Shown: positions 32,771 to 40,905, counted from the first letter of the stretch. The stretch: DNA of 49,146 nt from TC-15 sp034437275 (GCA_034437275.1 DAOTUD010000004.1:1-49146), one strand, 5' to 3'. The notes: generated by a model not told the origin, from the sequence alone. Numbers and translations are program-made.

Positions 32771-33880
32771 TTAGCTGCATTCATCGACTTCGGTCTTCAC
32801 CACCCGCACCTCCAGCGTGCTGGCAATCACGATGGCGGCGGCGTTGGCCCATTGTTCGGCAGCATCGTAGGCTTTCTGGTCGGCCTCGTGCTGCCGGAGG
32901 TATTTGATCCCGGCTTCGGTATCGACCCCAAATTTACTACTGTGCGCCGTCGCCCGCCGGCGGGCCAGCTCGCTGCTGGTCTGGTGCGTGGTTTGCGCCA
33001 GCAGCAGCGATTCGTCGGGCAGCGTCAGGTACACTTCCCAACTGTGCCGCGTGTAGGTGACCTCCAGCAGCATGCCCTGTTCATCTTTGCGCGGGACCGA
33101 CCACTGCCGGATCGTGTGGCGCAGCTCGACATTGCGCACGCTGCTGGTCTTGAGCGCGCGCGCCTTCTGCCCGCTGAGAAACGTCCCTAGCAGGCCAGTC
33201 GGCGGCAGCAGCCGGATGCTGCCGTCCTCTGGATTGATCACGCACTGGTTGAAGGAGGGGGTTACCTCGCCTTTCTGGTCGGTCGTCGCTTCTTTGGCCA
33301 GCCGCAGCGTGACGCCGTTGCGCGCTCGCCCCAGCCACATGTGGGGGTACTGGATCGGCAGGTCAATCGACTGCGCCATGAGCCGCGCCTGCTGCGGGCC
33401 GATGTCCTCGCGCTTGTGGGGCACCAGCGGCCCGGTCACGCCATGCGCGACCGCCGGGTCAAGCGGTTGGGTGATCTTCTTGGCCCCGAAAATCTTAAGC
33501 GGACAGCCGATGTGCTCTGCCAGCCCACGCCCGGCCTGTTGGGTGGCCGCGCCGTACATCCGGTTGTCACCGGTCGGCCAGCGCACCAACTCGCGCCAGT
33601 GCGGGGTGCTGTCGCCTTGCTGGGCGATGTGCAGCCCCAAGCGCCAGCGCTGTTGTTTTTTGTCGTACCCCGCCACGACCGCCTGCACGTATTCAACGGA
33701 GAGCACGGTCCCCGGCAGCTTGTGGATTTCGCCAAAGCCGGGCGTATACTCCATCACGCCCCCCCCGCGTGATACGCTAAACTCCGGCTGCGTGCTCAGG
33801 GTGTCTTCACGGTCGGGGATGATCTGCCACCATCCATCCGCGATGCGAATCGCTACGTTCTCGGCTGGAATCGTTGTCAT
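32771..33880 (-). CDS. Conserved-looking protein of unknown function
   Basis: 369 residues; I do not recognise a family. It has no signal peptide or transmembrane helix. The first 110 residues include WWQIIPDREDT, a glycine run (SRGGGVMEY) and AQQGDSTPHWRELVRWP, suggesting beta structure. A later region (SRIRLLPPTGLLGTFLSGQKAR-like) is moderately basic. The C-terminus is helical (LRQHEADQKAYDAAEQWANAA). It begins at ATG 33880 with AGGAG 8 bases upstream and has a TATAAT box about 28 bases before the start. Coding potential is good: a long frame with typical codon use and an RBS. Function not inferable from context. Confidence 0.6.
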   Translation of the reverse strand: MTTIPAENVAIRIADGWWQIIPDREDTLSTQPEFSVSRGGGVMEYTPGFGEIHKLPGTVLSVEYVQAVVAGYDKKQQRWRLGLHIAQQGDSTPHWRELVRWPTGDNRMYGAATQQAGRGLAEHIGCPLKIFGAKKITQPLDPAVAHGVTGPLVPHKREDIGPQQARLMAQSIDLPIQYPHMWLGRARNGVTLRLAKEATTDQKGEVTPSFNQCVINPEDGSIRLLPPTGLLGTFLSGQKARALKTSSVRNVELRHTIRQWSVPRKDEQGMLLEVTYTRHSWEVYLTLPDESLLLAQTTHQTSSELARRRATAHSSKFGVDTEAGIKYLRQHEADQKAYDAAEQWANAAAIVIASTLEVRVVKTEVDECS

Positions 33881-33907
33881 GCCACCAGCTCCTATCCCGA
33901 TTTAGCT

Positions 33908-33936
33908 ATTATATTAAGTTTAAAAAAAAATTCGAA
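33908..33936 (-). promoter_or_regulatory. Promoter of the unknown-function gene
   Basis: On the minus strand TTCGAA (33936-33931), 17 bases including an A/T run, then a perfect TATAAT (33913-33908), 28 bases upstream of the ATG at 33880. The -35 part is weak and overlaps a tRNA-like sequence. Confidence 0.4.
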
Positions 33937-34033
33937 TCCCGTCCAGCTACCTTCAGTACCATTTTTGCGCGTTTGGCCTGGCGTGGAGTAGACTGCAACC
34001 ATGAATTTATACGTTGTCTTATGGAGGTGAACC

Positions 34034-34696
34034 ATGGCTCGGCGACAAAAAAAGCAGGCCCGTCGCCAACAAGCACCTCGCCATCCCCTCTTGGTGTATT
34101 ACAACCTGGGACGGCGCTATCGCGGCCCGGGGATTTTGCTGCTGCTCATGGGGCTGCTGCTGTTCTTGCCCAGCTTTATCAGCGAGCTTGAAAACGACTA
34201 TGCCAGCCCGAATGCGCTGGCGGGTGTCGGGGTGGTGGTGGTGTTGGTTGGGGTGGCGTTTTTGCTCTTTGCGCGGCTGGCGATACGGCGTTCGTATGTG
34301 GAGGTGAACCCCGACTTACTGGTGATCCGCACGCCCTTTTACCGGGTGCTGTTCAGCTACCGCCGGATCAAGTTGGTGCAATCAGTCCAGGTTTCGCGGC
34401 TCTATCCCAAAGACAGCCTGAAAGGGATGGGCAAGCCGTTGATGCGCCCGCTGCTGCCCAAGACGGGGCTGGAGGTCCAGGTCAAGTCGTGGCCCGCGCC
34501 CAAGAAACGGTTGCAGCGCTTTTTGAGCCAGTATCTCTTTTCGCCGCGCACCGAGGGCTGGCTGTTTGTAGTGCCCGACTATCGCACGCTGACGCGCCAG
34601 ATCGACAGCGCCATTAACCGCAAGCTGGAGGCCGACCAGGGGAAGACCGGTACGTATGAGGACCCCATCGACCGCTTAAAGTATTTCGATACGTAG
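34034..34696 (+). CDS. Two-span membrane protein with PH-like domain
   Basis: 220 residues. A strongly basic N-terminus (MARRQKKQARRQQAPRH) is followed by two transmembrane helices (GPGILLLLMGLLLFLPSFI and AGVGVVVVLVGVAFLLFARL) and a cytoplasmic beta-rich domain (YVEVNPDLLVIRTPFYRVLF, SYRRIKLVQSVQVSR). The helices plus beta pattern resembles bacterial PH-domain (bPH2-type) membrane proteins. This assignment is tentative. Start ATG 34034 has GGAGGTGAACC immediately upstream, an ideal ribosome-binding site. Its transcript ends at the bidirectional terminator shared with rplL. Confidence 0.68.
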   Translation: MARRQKKQARRQQAPRHPLLVYYNLGRRYRGPGILLLLMGLLLFLPSFISELENDYASPNALAGVGVVVVLVGVAFLLFARLAIRRSYVEVNPDLLVIRTPFYRVLFSYRRIKLVQSVQVSRLYPKDSLKGMGKPLMRPLLPKTGLEVQVKSWPAPKKRLQRFLSQYLFSPRTEGWLFVVPDYRTLTRQIDSAINRKLEADQGKTGTYEDPIDRLKYFDT

Positions 34697-34716
34697 GCGG
34701 GAGCGGTACGGAAGCA

Positions 34717-34748
34717 AAACAGGCGACTCCAGTTTGAGTCGCCTGTTT
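34717..34748. terminator. Bidirectional intrinsic terminator
   Basis: A perfect 13-bp stem (34717-34729 with 34736-34748) and a 6-base loop, ending in TTT on the plus strand and TTTT on the minus strand. It terminates the PH-like gene and the rplJ-rplL operon from opposite sides. Confidence 0.85.
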
Positions 34749-34771
34749 ACAGTCGCTGGTAGCGAAGTCCG

Positions 34772-35161
34772 TTACTTGACTTCGACCGTCGCGCCAGCTT
34801 CTTCCAGCTTGGACTTGGCGTCGTTGGCGGCGTCCTTGCTGACGGCTTCCATCACGTTGCTGGGCACGCCTTCGACCAGGTCCTTGGCTTCCTTCAGCCC
34901 CAGGCTGGTGAGGCTGCGCACGACCTTGATGACCTCGATCTTTTTCGGGCCAATGTCGCTGAGCACCACATCGAACTCGGTCTTTTCTTCTTCTGGCTCC
35001 ACCGCAGCGGCTGCGCCGCCGGCCATCATCGGCATCGCGCCCATCGCCATCGGGGCCGAGGCTTCAACGCCCCAGGCTTCCTCAAGCTTGGTCTTGAGTT
35101 CTGCCGCTTCCATCACAGTCAACTCGCTAAGTTCTTCGACCAGTTTATCCAGGTCTGCCAT
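34772..35161 (-). CDS. rplL: Ribosomal protein bL12 (L7/L12)
   Basis: Flexible stalk protein of the 50S subunit that recruits translation GTPases. 129 residues. The N-terminal dimerisation helices (LDKLVEELSELTVMEAAEL) lead into an Ala/Gly/Met-rich hinge (about 36-55). The C-terminal domain has the invariant KTEFDVVL, IEVIKVVRSLTSLGLKEAKD and LVEGVPSNVMEAVSK motifs. GAAAGGGA precedes the ATG. It follows rplJ by 51 bases and ends at the bidirectional terminator, so it is the last gene of this operon. Confidence 0.96.
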   Translation of the reverse strand: MADLDKLVEELSELTVMEAAELKTKLEEAWGVEASAPMAMGAMPMMAGGAAAAVEPEEEKTEFDVVLSDIGPKKIEVIKVVRSLTSLGLKEAKDLVEGVPSNVMEAVSKDAANDAKSKLEEAGATVEVK

Positions 35162-35212
35162 TGTTGGTTTTTCCCTTTCGTTGCTGATTTTGTAAGTTAT
35201 GCAAGGGCTGCC

Positions 35213-35773
35213 TTAGGCAGCGTCTTCTTTCTGGCTGTAGGCCGCCAACACATTTACCAGGCCATCGGTCGCGGCGTTGATCACGGCCACTATCTGACGT
35301 CCCGGTTCCTCTAGCAACCCGACAAGCTGGGTCATGGGCATGGTAACCATGCCGGCCAGTTGGCCGCGCAGTTCGTCGAGCGAGGGCAGTTTGGAGATCG
35401 CTTCGAGTTCGTCCTCCTGCACCACCGTGTCGCCCAGGATGCCGCCTTTGACGACGATGATTTCGGAGTCATCCCCGTAATCCAGCACCGTCTTGACCGT
35501 CGATGGCAGGTCTTCAAATGCCACTGCCAGCGCCACCGGCCCGCTGAGCAATTCCTCGGGCACAGCCATGCCAACTTCGTCCAGCGCGATTTTCAACAGC
35601 GTGTTTTTCGTGACCGTAAACCCGGCGTTGTTTTCGCGCAGCTTGCCGCGTAGTTCGTCGAGGTCCTTGACGGTCATACCGTTGTATTCGGTGATGACCA
35701 CGCCTTTGGCCTGTTCGAGGATCTTAACGTATTCGGCGACCAGCTCCTTTTTACGCTCTCTGGTAATAGCCAA
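35213..35773 (-). CDS. rplJ: Ribosomal protein uL10
   Basis: Base of the 50S stalk: binds 23S rRNA and several bL12 dimers, and represses its own operon through the leader RNA. 186 residues. Conserved features are LVAEYVKILEQAKGVVITEYNGMTVKDLDELR (near the N-terminus), FTVTKNTLLKIAL, GPVALAVAFED and the C-terminal bL12-binding helix (LVGLLEEPGRQIVAVINAA, then NVLAAYSQKE). The start is taken as TTG 35773: AAAGGAGG lies 10 bases upstream and the nearby ATG (35782-35784 region) is out of frame. Promoter and L10 leader lie upstream. rplK and rplA are not adjacent. Confidence 0.94.
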   Translation of the reverse strand: MAITRERKKELVAEYVKILEQAKGVVITEYNGMTVKDLDELRGKLRENNAGFTVTKNTLLKIALDEVGMAVPEELLSGPVALAVAFEDLPSTVKTVLDYGDDSEIIVVKGGILGDTVVQEDELEAISKLPSLDELRGQLAGMVTMPMTQLVGLLEEPGRQIVAVINAATDGLVNVLAAYSQKEDAA

Positions 35774-35818
35774 GCGCGCATTCCTCCTTTCGTAGGATGT
35801 GATTCCGCAGACGCCAAC

Positions 35819-35851
35819 CAAAAACGGCCTTCGCCACTACGCGAAGACCGT
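35819..35851 (-). terminator. Attenuator terminator of the L10 leader
   Basis: On the minus strand an 11-bp stem (35851-35841 with 35834-35824, one G-U pair) and a 6-base loop are followed by a run of Ts, 46 bases before the rplJ start. Its position inside the leader fits transcription attenuation by L10-L12. Confidence 0.75.
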
Positions 35852-35985
35852 CACATGTCCAGAGGTAACATATTACCCACCGGCGTCCGGTTGGGGGTCT
35901 TCACCTCGGCAGGTTGGCACTCTATCCATTAAGCCCTGCGCGGGCACCTGCTGTCTGCGGCAAAGCAGCTGGTTATTCGTTTGCG
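35819..35985 (-). promoter_or_regulatory. L10 leader (ribosomal protein autoregulatory RNA)
   Basis: The 5' untranslated RNA of rplJ-rplL. The minus strand contains the conserved leader core with CCTGCCGAGGT and the surrounding helices (about 35905-35960), followed by a terminator-like hairpin at its 3' end. The L10-L12 complex is known to bind this element and lower expression. Start estimated from the promoter at 35992-36020. Confidence 0.75.
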
Positions 35986-35991
35986 GCGCTG

Positions 35992-36020
35992 ATGATACCA
36001 GCCCCCTCCACCGAAGTCAA
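35992..36020 (-). promoter_or_regulatory. Strong promoter of rplJ-rplL
   Basis: On the minus strand TTGACT (36020-36015), exactly 17 bases, then TATCAT (35997-35992). It is the best sigma-70-type promoter in the window and drives the L10 leader. Confidence 0.75.
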
Positions 36021-36229
36021 GTGTGTTTCTGTGGGGGGGCCACGAACGAGTTGTCAGCAATAGACGACTATGGTCGCCGCCGCTGGCCCCGCACGCGCAG
36101 AGGGGGAAATCGGCACGCGATCAAAGTTCCTCTGTTTACGGGGAGGAATAAGCCATCGACACACAAGCCAGGATATCTAGAGTGTTGTCAAAGCGATTTT
36201 TTACAGCCGTGAGGGAGGAAGCAAAATCG

Positions 36230-37060
36230 TTATTCGGCGGCGTCTCGCGTCCAGGTCACGACGCCCACCGGGACCGTGTACCGGTAGCTGTATCGCGCGC
36301 CGTTCTGGCGAAACAGGGGCTCGGCCCGGGCTGCAAACCGTTCGATCTGCTCTGGTGTGGCGTGGGCCGGGACCAACTGCCGGGCGATGTCGCCGGGGGT
36401 CGCACCCTGAAAATCACGCTGCTCGTAGATCACGCGCACATCGGCCCGCACGCCAATTTGCCACAACATGCCCGCAAAGTACAGATAGTTGGGGATGCCC
36501 TTTCCGCGGCTTCCCCAGATGTCGTTCAGCAAGGCGGCGTGCGGTATTTCGTGCGGCGGTTTCATGCCGGAATCCCCGTCGGCGATCACCAACGTGCGGC
36601 GGGTGGCGTCCACCAGTTTGTGCAGGGCGGTGAGGATGTCGGGCTGCCGGTAGAGCGACCAGATCGCAATCACGACATCGTGTTGCGGTACGTTCGCGGC
36701 CTGCTGCCAGGTTGTCTCGACCGGTTGGATGTTGGTGATATGCTGCTGGATCATCTTGCGCCGCAGCACATCCAACATCGCGGGCGAGTGGTCCAGGGCC
36801 GTGACCTGGCGCGCAATCCGGGCCAGGGGCAGCGCCATCCGCCCGGTCCCTGCGCCAACATCCAGCACAGTATCTCCCGGGCGGACCAGCGACTCCAGCA
36901 GCGCCTGCAAGCCATCCGAAAAGTGGGTGCGCGCGTCGTATTGATCGGCAAACGAAGCCCACATCGTCCGGTCATCCTCGTCGGTACGTGCGGCGCGGTG
37001 CCGCTGGTTGGTGAAGGTCTGCCACGCGGCAGCAAAATCCAGCGGGACGAATTCAGGCAT
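36230..37060 (-). CDS. Class I SAM-dependent methyltransferase
   Basis: 276 residues. The Rossmann methyltransferase core carries motif I DTVLDVGAGTGRMALPLA (about 70-87), motif II-like VTALDHSPAMLDVL and motif IV DVVIAIWSLYRQ. The substrate is unknown. ATG 37060 has AGGGAG 9 bases upstream; the longer frame to 37468 is antisense-like filler over the permease gene. It is the last gene of an operon with a peptide/nickel-type ABC binding protein and two permeases. Methyltransferases do accompany metal-uptake systems of that transporter class in some anaerobes, so a role in metallophore synthesis or metal handling is possible; this is inference. Confidence 0.82.
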   Translation of the reverse strand: MPEFVPLDFAAAWQTFTNQRHRAARTDEDDRTMWASFADQYDARTHFSDGLQALLESLVRPGDTVLDVGAGTGRMALPLARIARQVTALDHSPAMLDVLRRKMIQQHITNIQPVETTWQQAANVPQHDVVIAIWSLYRQPDILTALHKLVDATRRTLVIADGDSGMKPPHEIPHAALLNDIWGSRGKGIPNYLYFAGMLWQIGVRADVRVIYEQRDFQGATPGDIARQLVPAHATPEQIERFAARAEPLFRQNGARYSYRYTVPVGVVTWTRDAAE

Positions 37061-37080
37061 GATGTTATCACTCCCTGTTA

Positions 37081-37878
37081 TCAATAGCTGTTCGGCGTAT
37101 GGGCGGAGCGGCGGCGCAGCAGCATCAGCCCAAACAGAAACAATGACAGACATAAACCGGGCGGCAGCACCCACCACTGCCAGGCGTCGGTTAAGAAGGC
37201 GCTGCGGGCATGCGCATAGTACAGCATGGTTCCCCAGCTTTTCTGCGACGGGTCGCCTAGCCCCAGGAAGGACAGCCCGGCTTCGGTCAGCGCGGCGGAA
37301 TTGACCGCCAGCAGAAACTGTGCCCCGGCCAGCGTGCGCACCCCCGGCCACAGATGTGCCCAGGCGATCCACAACGGGCCGGCCCCGATGCTGCGCGCGG
37401 CAGTGATATACTCGTGGCGCGCGATGGTCAACGTTTGGGCCTGGACCACTCGCGCGATGGTGGGCCACGAGACAAGCGCCAGGACCAGGATCAGGGACGT
37501 CAGCCCGCGCCCCACATACGCCGCCGCCACGATCACCAGCGGCAGCCGGGGGATAACGAGCACCATGTTCGTCACTGCCTGGACCAGCTCGGACAGCAGC
37601 GACGTGCTGTAGGCGGCCAGCAGGCCCATCATGGTCCCGATGGCTGTTGCCAGCAGCCCGACTGCAACACTGAGGAACAACGTCACCCGCGCGCCGACCA
37701 GCAGCTCGCTCAGGATGTCGTGACCGACATCGTTAGTGCCCAACCGGTGCGCCGCAGACGGTCGCTGAAACGGTTTGCCGACCCGTTCATAGGGATCGTA
37801 GGGGGCGATAACCGGCGCGAGCAAAGCCATCAGCACAAAGCCGGTGACGATCACCAGCCCTATCTGGCGTGCCGTCAT
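37081..37878 (-). CDS. ABC transporter permease, DppC/NikC type
   Basis: Inner-membrane channel subunit of a peptide/nickel-type importer. 265 residues, about six helices. An N-terminal OppC-like segment (VIAPYDPYERVGKPFQRPSA, then HRLGTNDVGHDILSELLVGARVTLF) matches family members. The EAA-like loop that contacts the ATPase is seen as EYITAARSIGAGPLWIAWAH. The ATG overlaps the upstream permease stop by 4 nt. 20 bases separate it from the methyltransferase gene. No ATPase gene follows. Confidence 0.9.
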   Translation of the reverse strand: MTARQIGLVIVTGFVLMALLAPVIAPYDPYERVGKPFQRPSAAHRLGTNDVGHDILSELLVGARVTLFLSVAVGLLATAIGTMMGLLAAYSTSLLSELVQAVTNMVLVIPRLPLVIVAAAYVGRGLTSLILVLALVSWPTIARVVQAQTLTIARHEYITAARSIGAGPLWIAWAHLWPGVRTLAGAQFLLAVNSAALTEAGLSFLGLGDPSQKSWGTMLYYAHARSAFLTDAWQWWVLPPGLCLSLFLFGLMLLRRRSAHTPNSY

Positions 37879-38861
37879 GTTGACCGTCTCACGCGCGGGT
37901 CGAGCAGGCGGTACAACAAGTCGGCGGCGGCGTTGGCGACCAGCACGGCCAGCACGATCACCAGCAGCCCCCCTTGCAGCAGCGGAAAATCGCGCGCGAT
38001 CACCGCGTCATAGAGCATCAAACCAATGCCGGGGTACGAAAAGACCTTCTCAACCAACGTTGAGCCGCCAAACATCAACCCGGCCATCAATCCGATCCGC
38101 GCCACAAGCGGCAGCATGGCATTGCGCAGCGCGTGGCGGGTCAGGACGGTGCGCTCGCGCAGTCCCTTGCTGTGCGCAGTGGTCAGATACGCTTCGGGCA
38201 GGACATCGCGCAGGGCGGCATTTGTGATCAAGGTGATGTCCCCTACCAGCGCCAGGGTTAACGTCGCCGCGGGCAGGATCAGATGCCGCCCTACATCCCG
38301 CAGCCAGTCCGATGAAAACGGTGTGAAGCTTGCCCAGGGGGTGTAGGCTCCATAACTGGGTAATCCGCCCGGATGGGATGCGAAGTTCGCCAGCAGCAGG
38401 ATGCCGACCCAGAAGGCTGGCATGGCGTTGAGGCCAATAGCCAGCCCCAGCCCGGCTGTCTCAAACATCCGGCCCCGCCACGTACACCATGCCCCCAGGC
38501 TGACGCCGAGCACAGTCGCCAGGAGCAGGCTGGTGCCGCCGAGCAGCAGCGTCCAGGGCAGTTTGTCGGCGATGGCGTCCGCGACATCCTGCCGCCGCTG
38601 GAGCGAGTACCCCAGGTCACCGTGCAGCAGGTTGCGCCAGTAGGTGACATACTGCGTGGAAAGGGGCTGGCTCAGCCCGTACCGTTCGCGCAGCGCATCT
38701 ACCACCGCTGGATCGGCGGTGTCGATGTCGCCGCCAAGCAGAAACAGCGCCGGGTCGCCGGGCATCAGCCGCGGGATCAGGAAGTTCAGCGACAGGATCG
38801 CCCACAGCGTCACCAGGAAGATGAGCGCGCGGATACCGATCAGCCGGATCACCTGTCTCAC
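37875..38861 (-). CDS. ABC transporter permease, DppB/NikB type
   Basis: First permease of the same importer. 328 residues with the hallmark N-terminal helix, then FLIPRLMPGDPALFLLGG (about 27-44) and LLHGDLGYSLQRRQDVADAI (about 78-97). About six transmembrane segments follow, and the cytoplasmic EAA-type loop reads YLTTAHSKGLRERTVLTRHA. The C-terminal LLYRLLDPRVR is typical. It lies 52 bases after the binding-protein gene and overlaps the second permease by 4 nt. Confidence 0.92.
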   Translation of the reverse strand: MRQVIRLIGIRALIFLVTLWAILSLNFLIPRLMPGDPALFLLGGDIDTADPAVVDALRERYGLSQPLSTQYVTYWRNLLHGDLGYSLQRRQDVADAIADKLPWTLLLGGTSLLLATVLGVSLGAWCTWRGRMFETAGLGLAIGLNAMPAFWVGILLLANFASHPGGLPSYGAYTPWASFTPFSSDWLRDVGRHLILPAATLTLALVGDITLITNAALRDVLPEAYLTTAHSKGLRERTVLTRHALRNAMLPLVARIGLMAGLMFGGSTLVEKVFSYPGIGLMLYDAVIARDFPLLQGGLLVIVLAVLVANAAADLLYRLLDPRVRRST

Positions 38862-38913
38862 AACGGTTTCCTCATCACGATGGATGCCTCATTGCCCCCT
38901 CCACAGCGCGCGG

Positions 38914-40494
38914 CTAGCGCGGCAGGAACGACTGTTTGTCGAAGGCCCCCGTGCCGGGAATTGTGATCCAGCCGTCGTATGCGCCAGGCCGGTAGCCTTG
39001 CAGCACATCCGGGTAGTAGAGCGGGATATAGGGCGCGCTGGCCGCGATCTGCTCTTGAAGCTGGGCCGCCAGTTCCAGACGGCGCTCGGGGTCTAGTTCG
39101 GAGGTGAAAGCGTTTAGCAGTTCATCCATTTCGGGCTGGCTGAATTCCGTGAAGTTGAGCGCGCCCTCGGTGTGGAACAACTGCGCCATACGGTCTGGAT
39201 TCTGCTGCACCGGCGCGGACCACCCCCCCAGGTACATCTCGTAATCACCCCGCTCGCGGACGGTTGTCATCCAGGTGGCGAATTCGCCCGGCGTGGGCTG
39301 GATGCGGATGCCGACCTGCGCCGCGTATTCGGCCACCAGTTCCCCGGCGCGCAGCCGGATCGGGCGGCCCGTTTGGGTGTGCATTTCCAGGTCGATCGGT
39401 TCGCCGTCGGGGGTTTCGCGCCAGCCGTCACCGTCCGTATCCCGGTAGCCCGCGTCGTCAAGCAGTTCAGCCGCGTAGGCGGGATCGAATTGCGACTCAA
39501 TCGGGGTGGCCCAGGGGGCGCTGGGCGGCACATACCCCGGCGATCCGGGGACGGCATACTCGCCGTACAACGTGGTGGTGATGTCATGTACATCCACGGC
39601 ATACGACAGCGCCAGCCGGAAGGTTGTGTCGTCCAGGGGGGCGCGGTCGGCGTGTATCCCGACATAATCCAACACATACCCCGGCGCGCGGGCGATGGTG
39701 ACGCCGGCGCCGTTGCCCAGTGTGTCGACCAGTTCCGGCGGGACATAACCTGTCGCGAAGTCAATTTCTCCGCTGAGCAGTGCGGTCATCTGGGCGTTCG
39801 AGTCGGTGATGATGACAAACACCAGGCTATCGACCAGCGGCGCGCCGCCCCAGTAATCCGGGTTCGCTTCCATGCGATACATCACGTCGGTCCGGTGTTC
39901 GACCAGCTTGTATGGCCCGCTGCCAATCGGCGGCACGTCGACCGGTTCGCCCCAGGTCAGCGACGCATCCTGCCAGATGTGCTGGGGCAGAATCGGCACA
40001 TCGGCGGCGATGAGCAGCGCGAAGCCGGGCGTCGGGGCAGTCAGGTGGAACACGACCGTCTGTGCATCCACGACCTCCACCGCCTCGATTTGTGTCGTAA
40101 CGGGTCCGGTCCAGCGCAAATGCTTGTTGTTCTTGATGAAGTCCATCGTAAAGGCCACGTCATCCGCCGTGACCGGTTCACCATCGTGCCATACGGCGTC
40201 TGGCTGAAGCGTGAAGGTCCAGGTCAGGCCGTCATCAGAAACGCTGTAATCCGACGCCAGCCAGGGAGTGAGCGTCCCGTCCGGCCCAAACCACAGCAAG
40301 TTGTCGTAGAGCAGCGACATCATGATATAGCCTGGATAGCCGGTGTTGTAGTCATAGGGGGTCAGGCCCCACTGGTCGCTGGCGATGCTGATCTGGATTT
40401 CCGATGCAGGGTCCTGTGCGCGGGCCGGCGCTGCCAGCGATGGCAGCAGCGCCGCAGTTAACAAGAGGGCAAGGATCATCAGGCGGGTTTTCAT
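38914..40494 (-). CDS. ABC transporter substrate-binding protein, peptide/nickel family (SBP_bac_5)
   Basis: 526 residues. A cleavable signal peptide (MKTRLMILALLLTAALLPSL, then AAPARAQD) leads into a family-5 binding protein: LTPYDYNTGYPGY, GLTWTFTLQPDAVWHDGEPVTADDVAFT (the classical family stretch), PIGSGPYKLVEHR, MEANPDYWGGAPLVD and YAAELLDDAGYRDTDGDGWRE. The ligand may be peptides, nickel chelates or sugars; not decidable. TAAGGAG precedes the ATG at 40494. A TATAGT box and a 24-bp palindromic operator-like sequence lie upstream. First gene of the operon. Confidence 0.9.
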   Translation of the reverse strand: MKTRLMILALLLTAALLPSLAAPARAQDPASEIQISIASDQWGLTPYDYNTGYPGYIMMSLLYDNLLWFGPDGTLTPWLASDYSVSDDGLTWTFTLQPDAVWHDGEPVTADDVAFTMDFIKNNKHLRWTGPVTTQIEAVEVVDAQTVVFHLTAPTPGFALLIAADVPILPQHIWQDASLTWGEPVDVPPIGSGPYKLVEHRTDVMYRMEANPDYWGGAPLVDSLVFVIITDSNAQMTALLSGEIDFATGYVPPELVDTLGNGAGVTIARAPGYVLDYVGIHADRAPLDDTTFRLALSYAVDVHDITTTLYGEYAVPGSPGYVPPSAPWATPIESQFDPAYAAELLDDAGYRDTDGDGWRETPDGEPIDLEMHTQTGRPIRLRAGELVAEYAAQVGIRIQPTPGEFATWMTTVRERGDYEMYLGGWSAPVQQNPDRMAQLFHTEGALNFTEFSQPEMDELLNAFTSELDPERRLELAAQLQEQIAASAPYIPLYYPDVLQGYRPGAYDGWITIPGTGAFDKQSFLPR

Positions 40495-40590
40495 ACAAGT
40501 CTCCTTAATCTATGTTGGGATAGTATGGCGATGATAGCAGCGGCGTATGGGTTAGCGTACAAGGGCACTATACCCGCTCGTCTTATTTAC

Positions 40591-40614
40591 AAGAAGTTAC
40601 AAATGTAATTTCTT
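40591..40614. promoter_or_regulatory. Palindromic operator candidate upstream of the transporter operon
   Basis: AAGAAGTTACA-AA-TGTAATTTCTT: the two 11-base arms match at 10 of 11 positions. It lies 18 bases upstream of the TATAGT box of the minus-strand transporter promoter, overlapping where its -35 would be. This is the usual place for a dimeric repressor. Confidence 0.55.
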
Positions 40615-40801
40615 ACAACATTGGATGTCATTTTAGAATAATCGCCATTGTTGGATAAGCAGCACCGCGGGGCCATGATGGCATCAGATTGTGGGGTTCT
40701 GCATGGCGTGGGATGGTTCGCGCGGCCCGGACCAGCGCAGTTCGGCGTGCGGCTCGGCGAGGGCACCTCGTATTATACGCCAGGTGGCGATGTACGCTTC
40801 G

Positions 40802-40824
40802 GCCCCCGATCGAGGCGCGGGGGC
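40802..40824. repeat. GC-rich inverted repeat
   Basis: GCCCCCG (40802-40808) and CGGGGGC (40818-40824) are exact complements around a 9-base loop. No T-tract follows, so it is not a typical terminator; role unknown. Confidence 0.4.
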
Positions 40825-40905
40825 ACTATCTATCACTGGCGATAGAAAACCTCGATACGCCCTGTGATGGATTTCACTTACCTTCGACAATAGCGCGGCT
40901 TATAG

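Noticed and set aside
36021..36229. Possible RNA gene between the rplJ promoter and the methyltransferase
   Set aside because: No tRNA arms, no conserved RNA motif and no strong promoter seen; only a short CGATTTT/AAAATCG repeat near the methyltransferase stop.
37061..37468. N-terminal extension of the methyltransferase frame
   Set aside because: It lies out of frame inside the permease gene; the ATG at 37060 has a proper ribosome-binding site.
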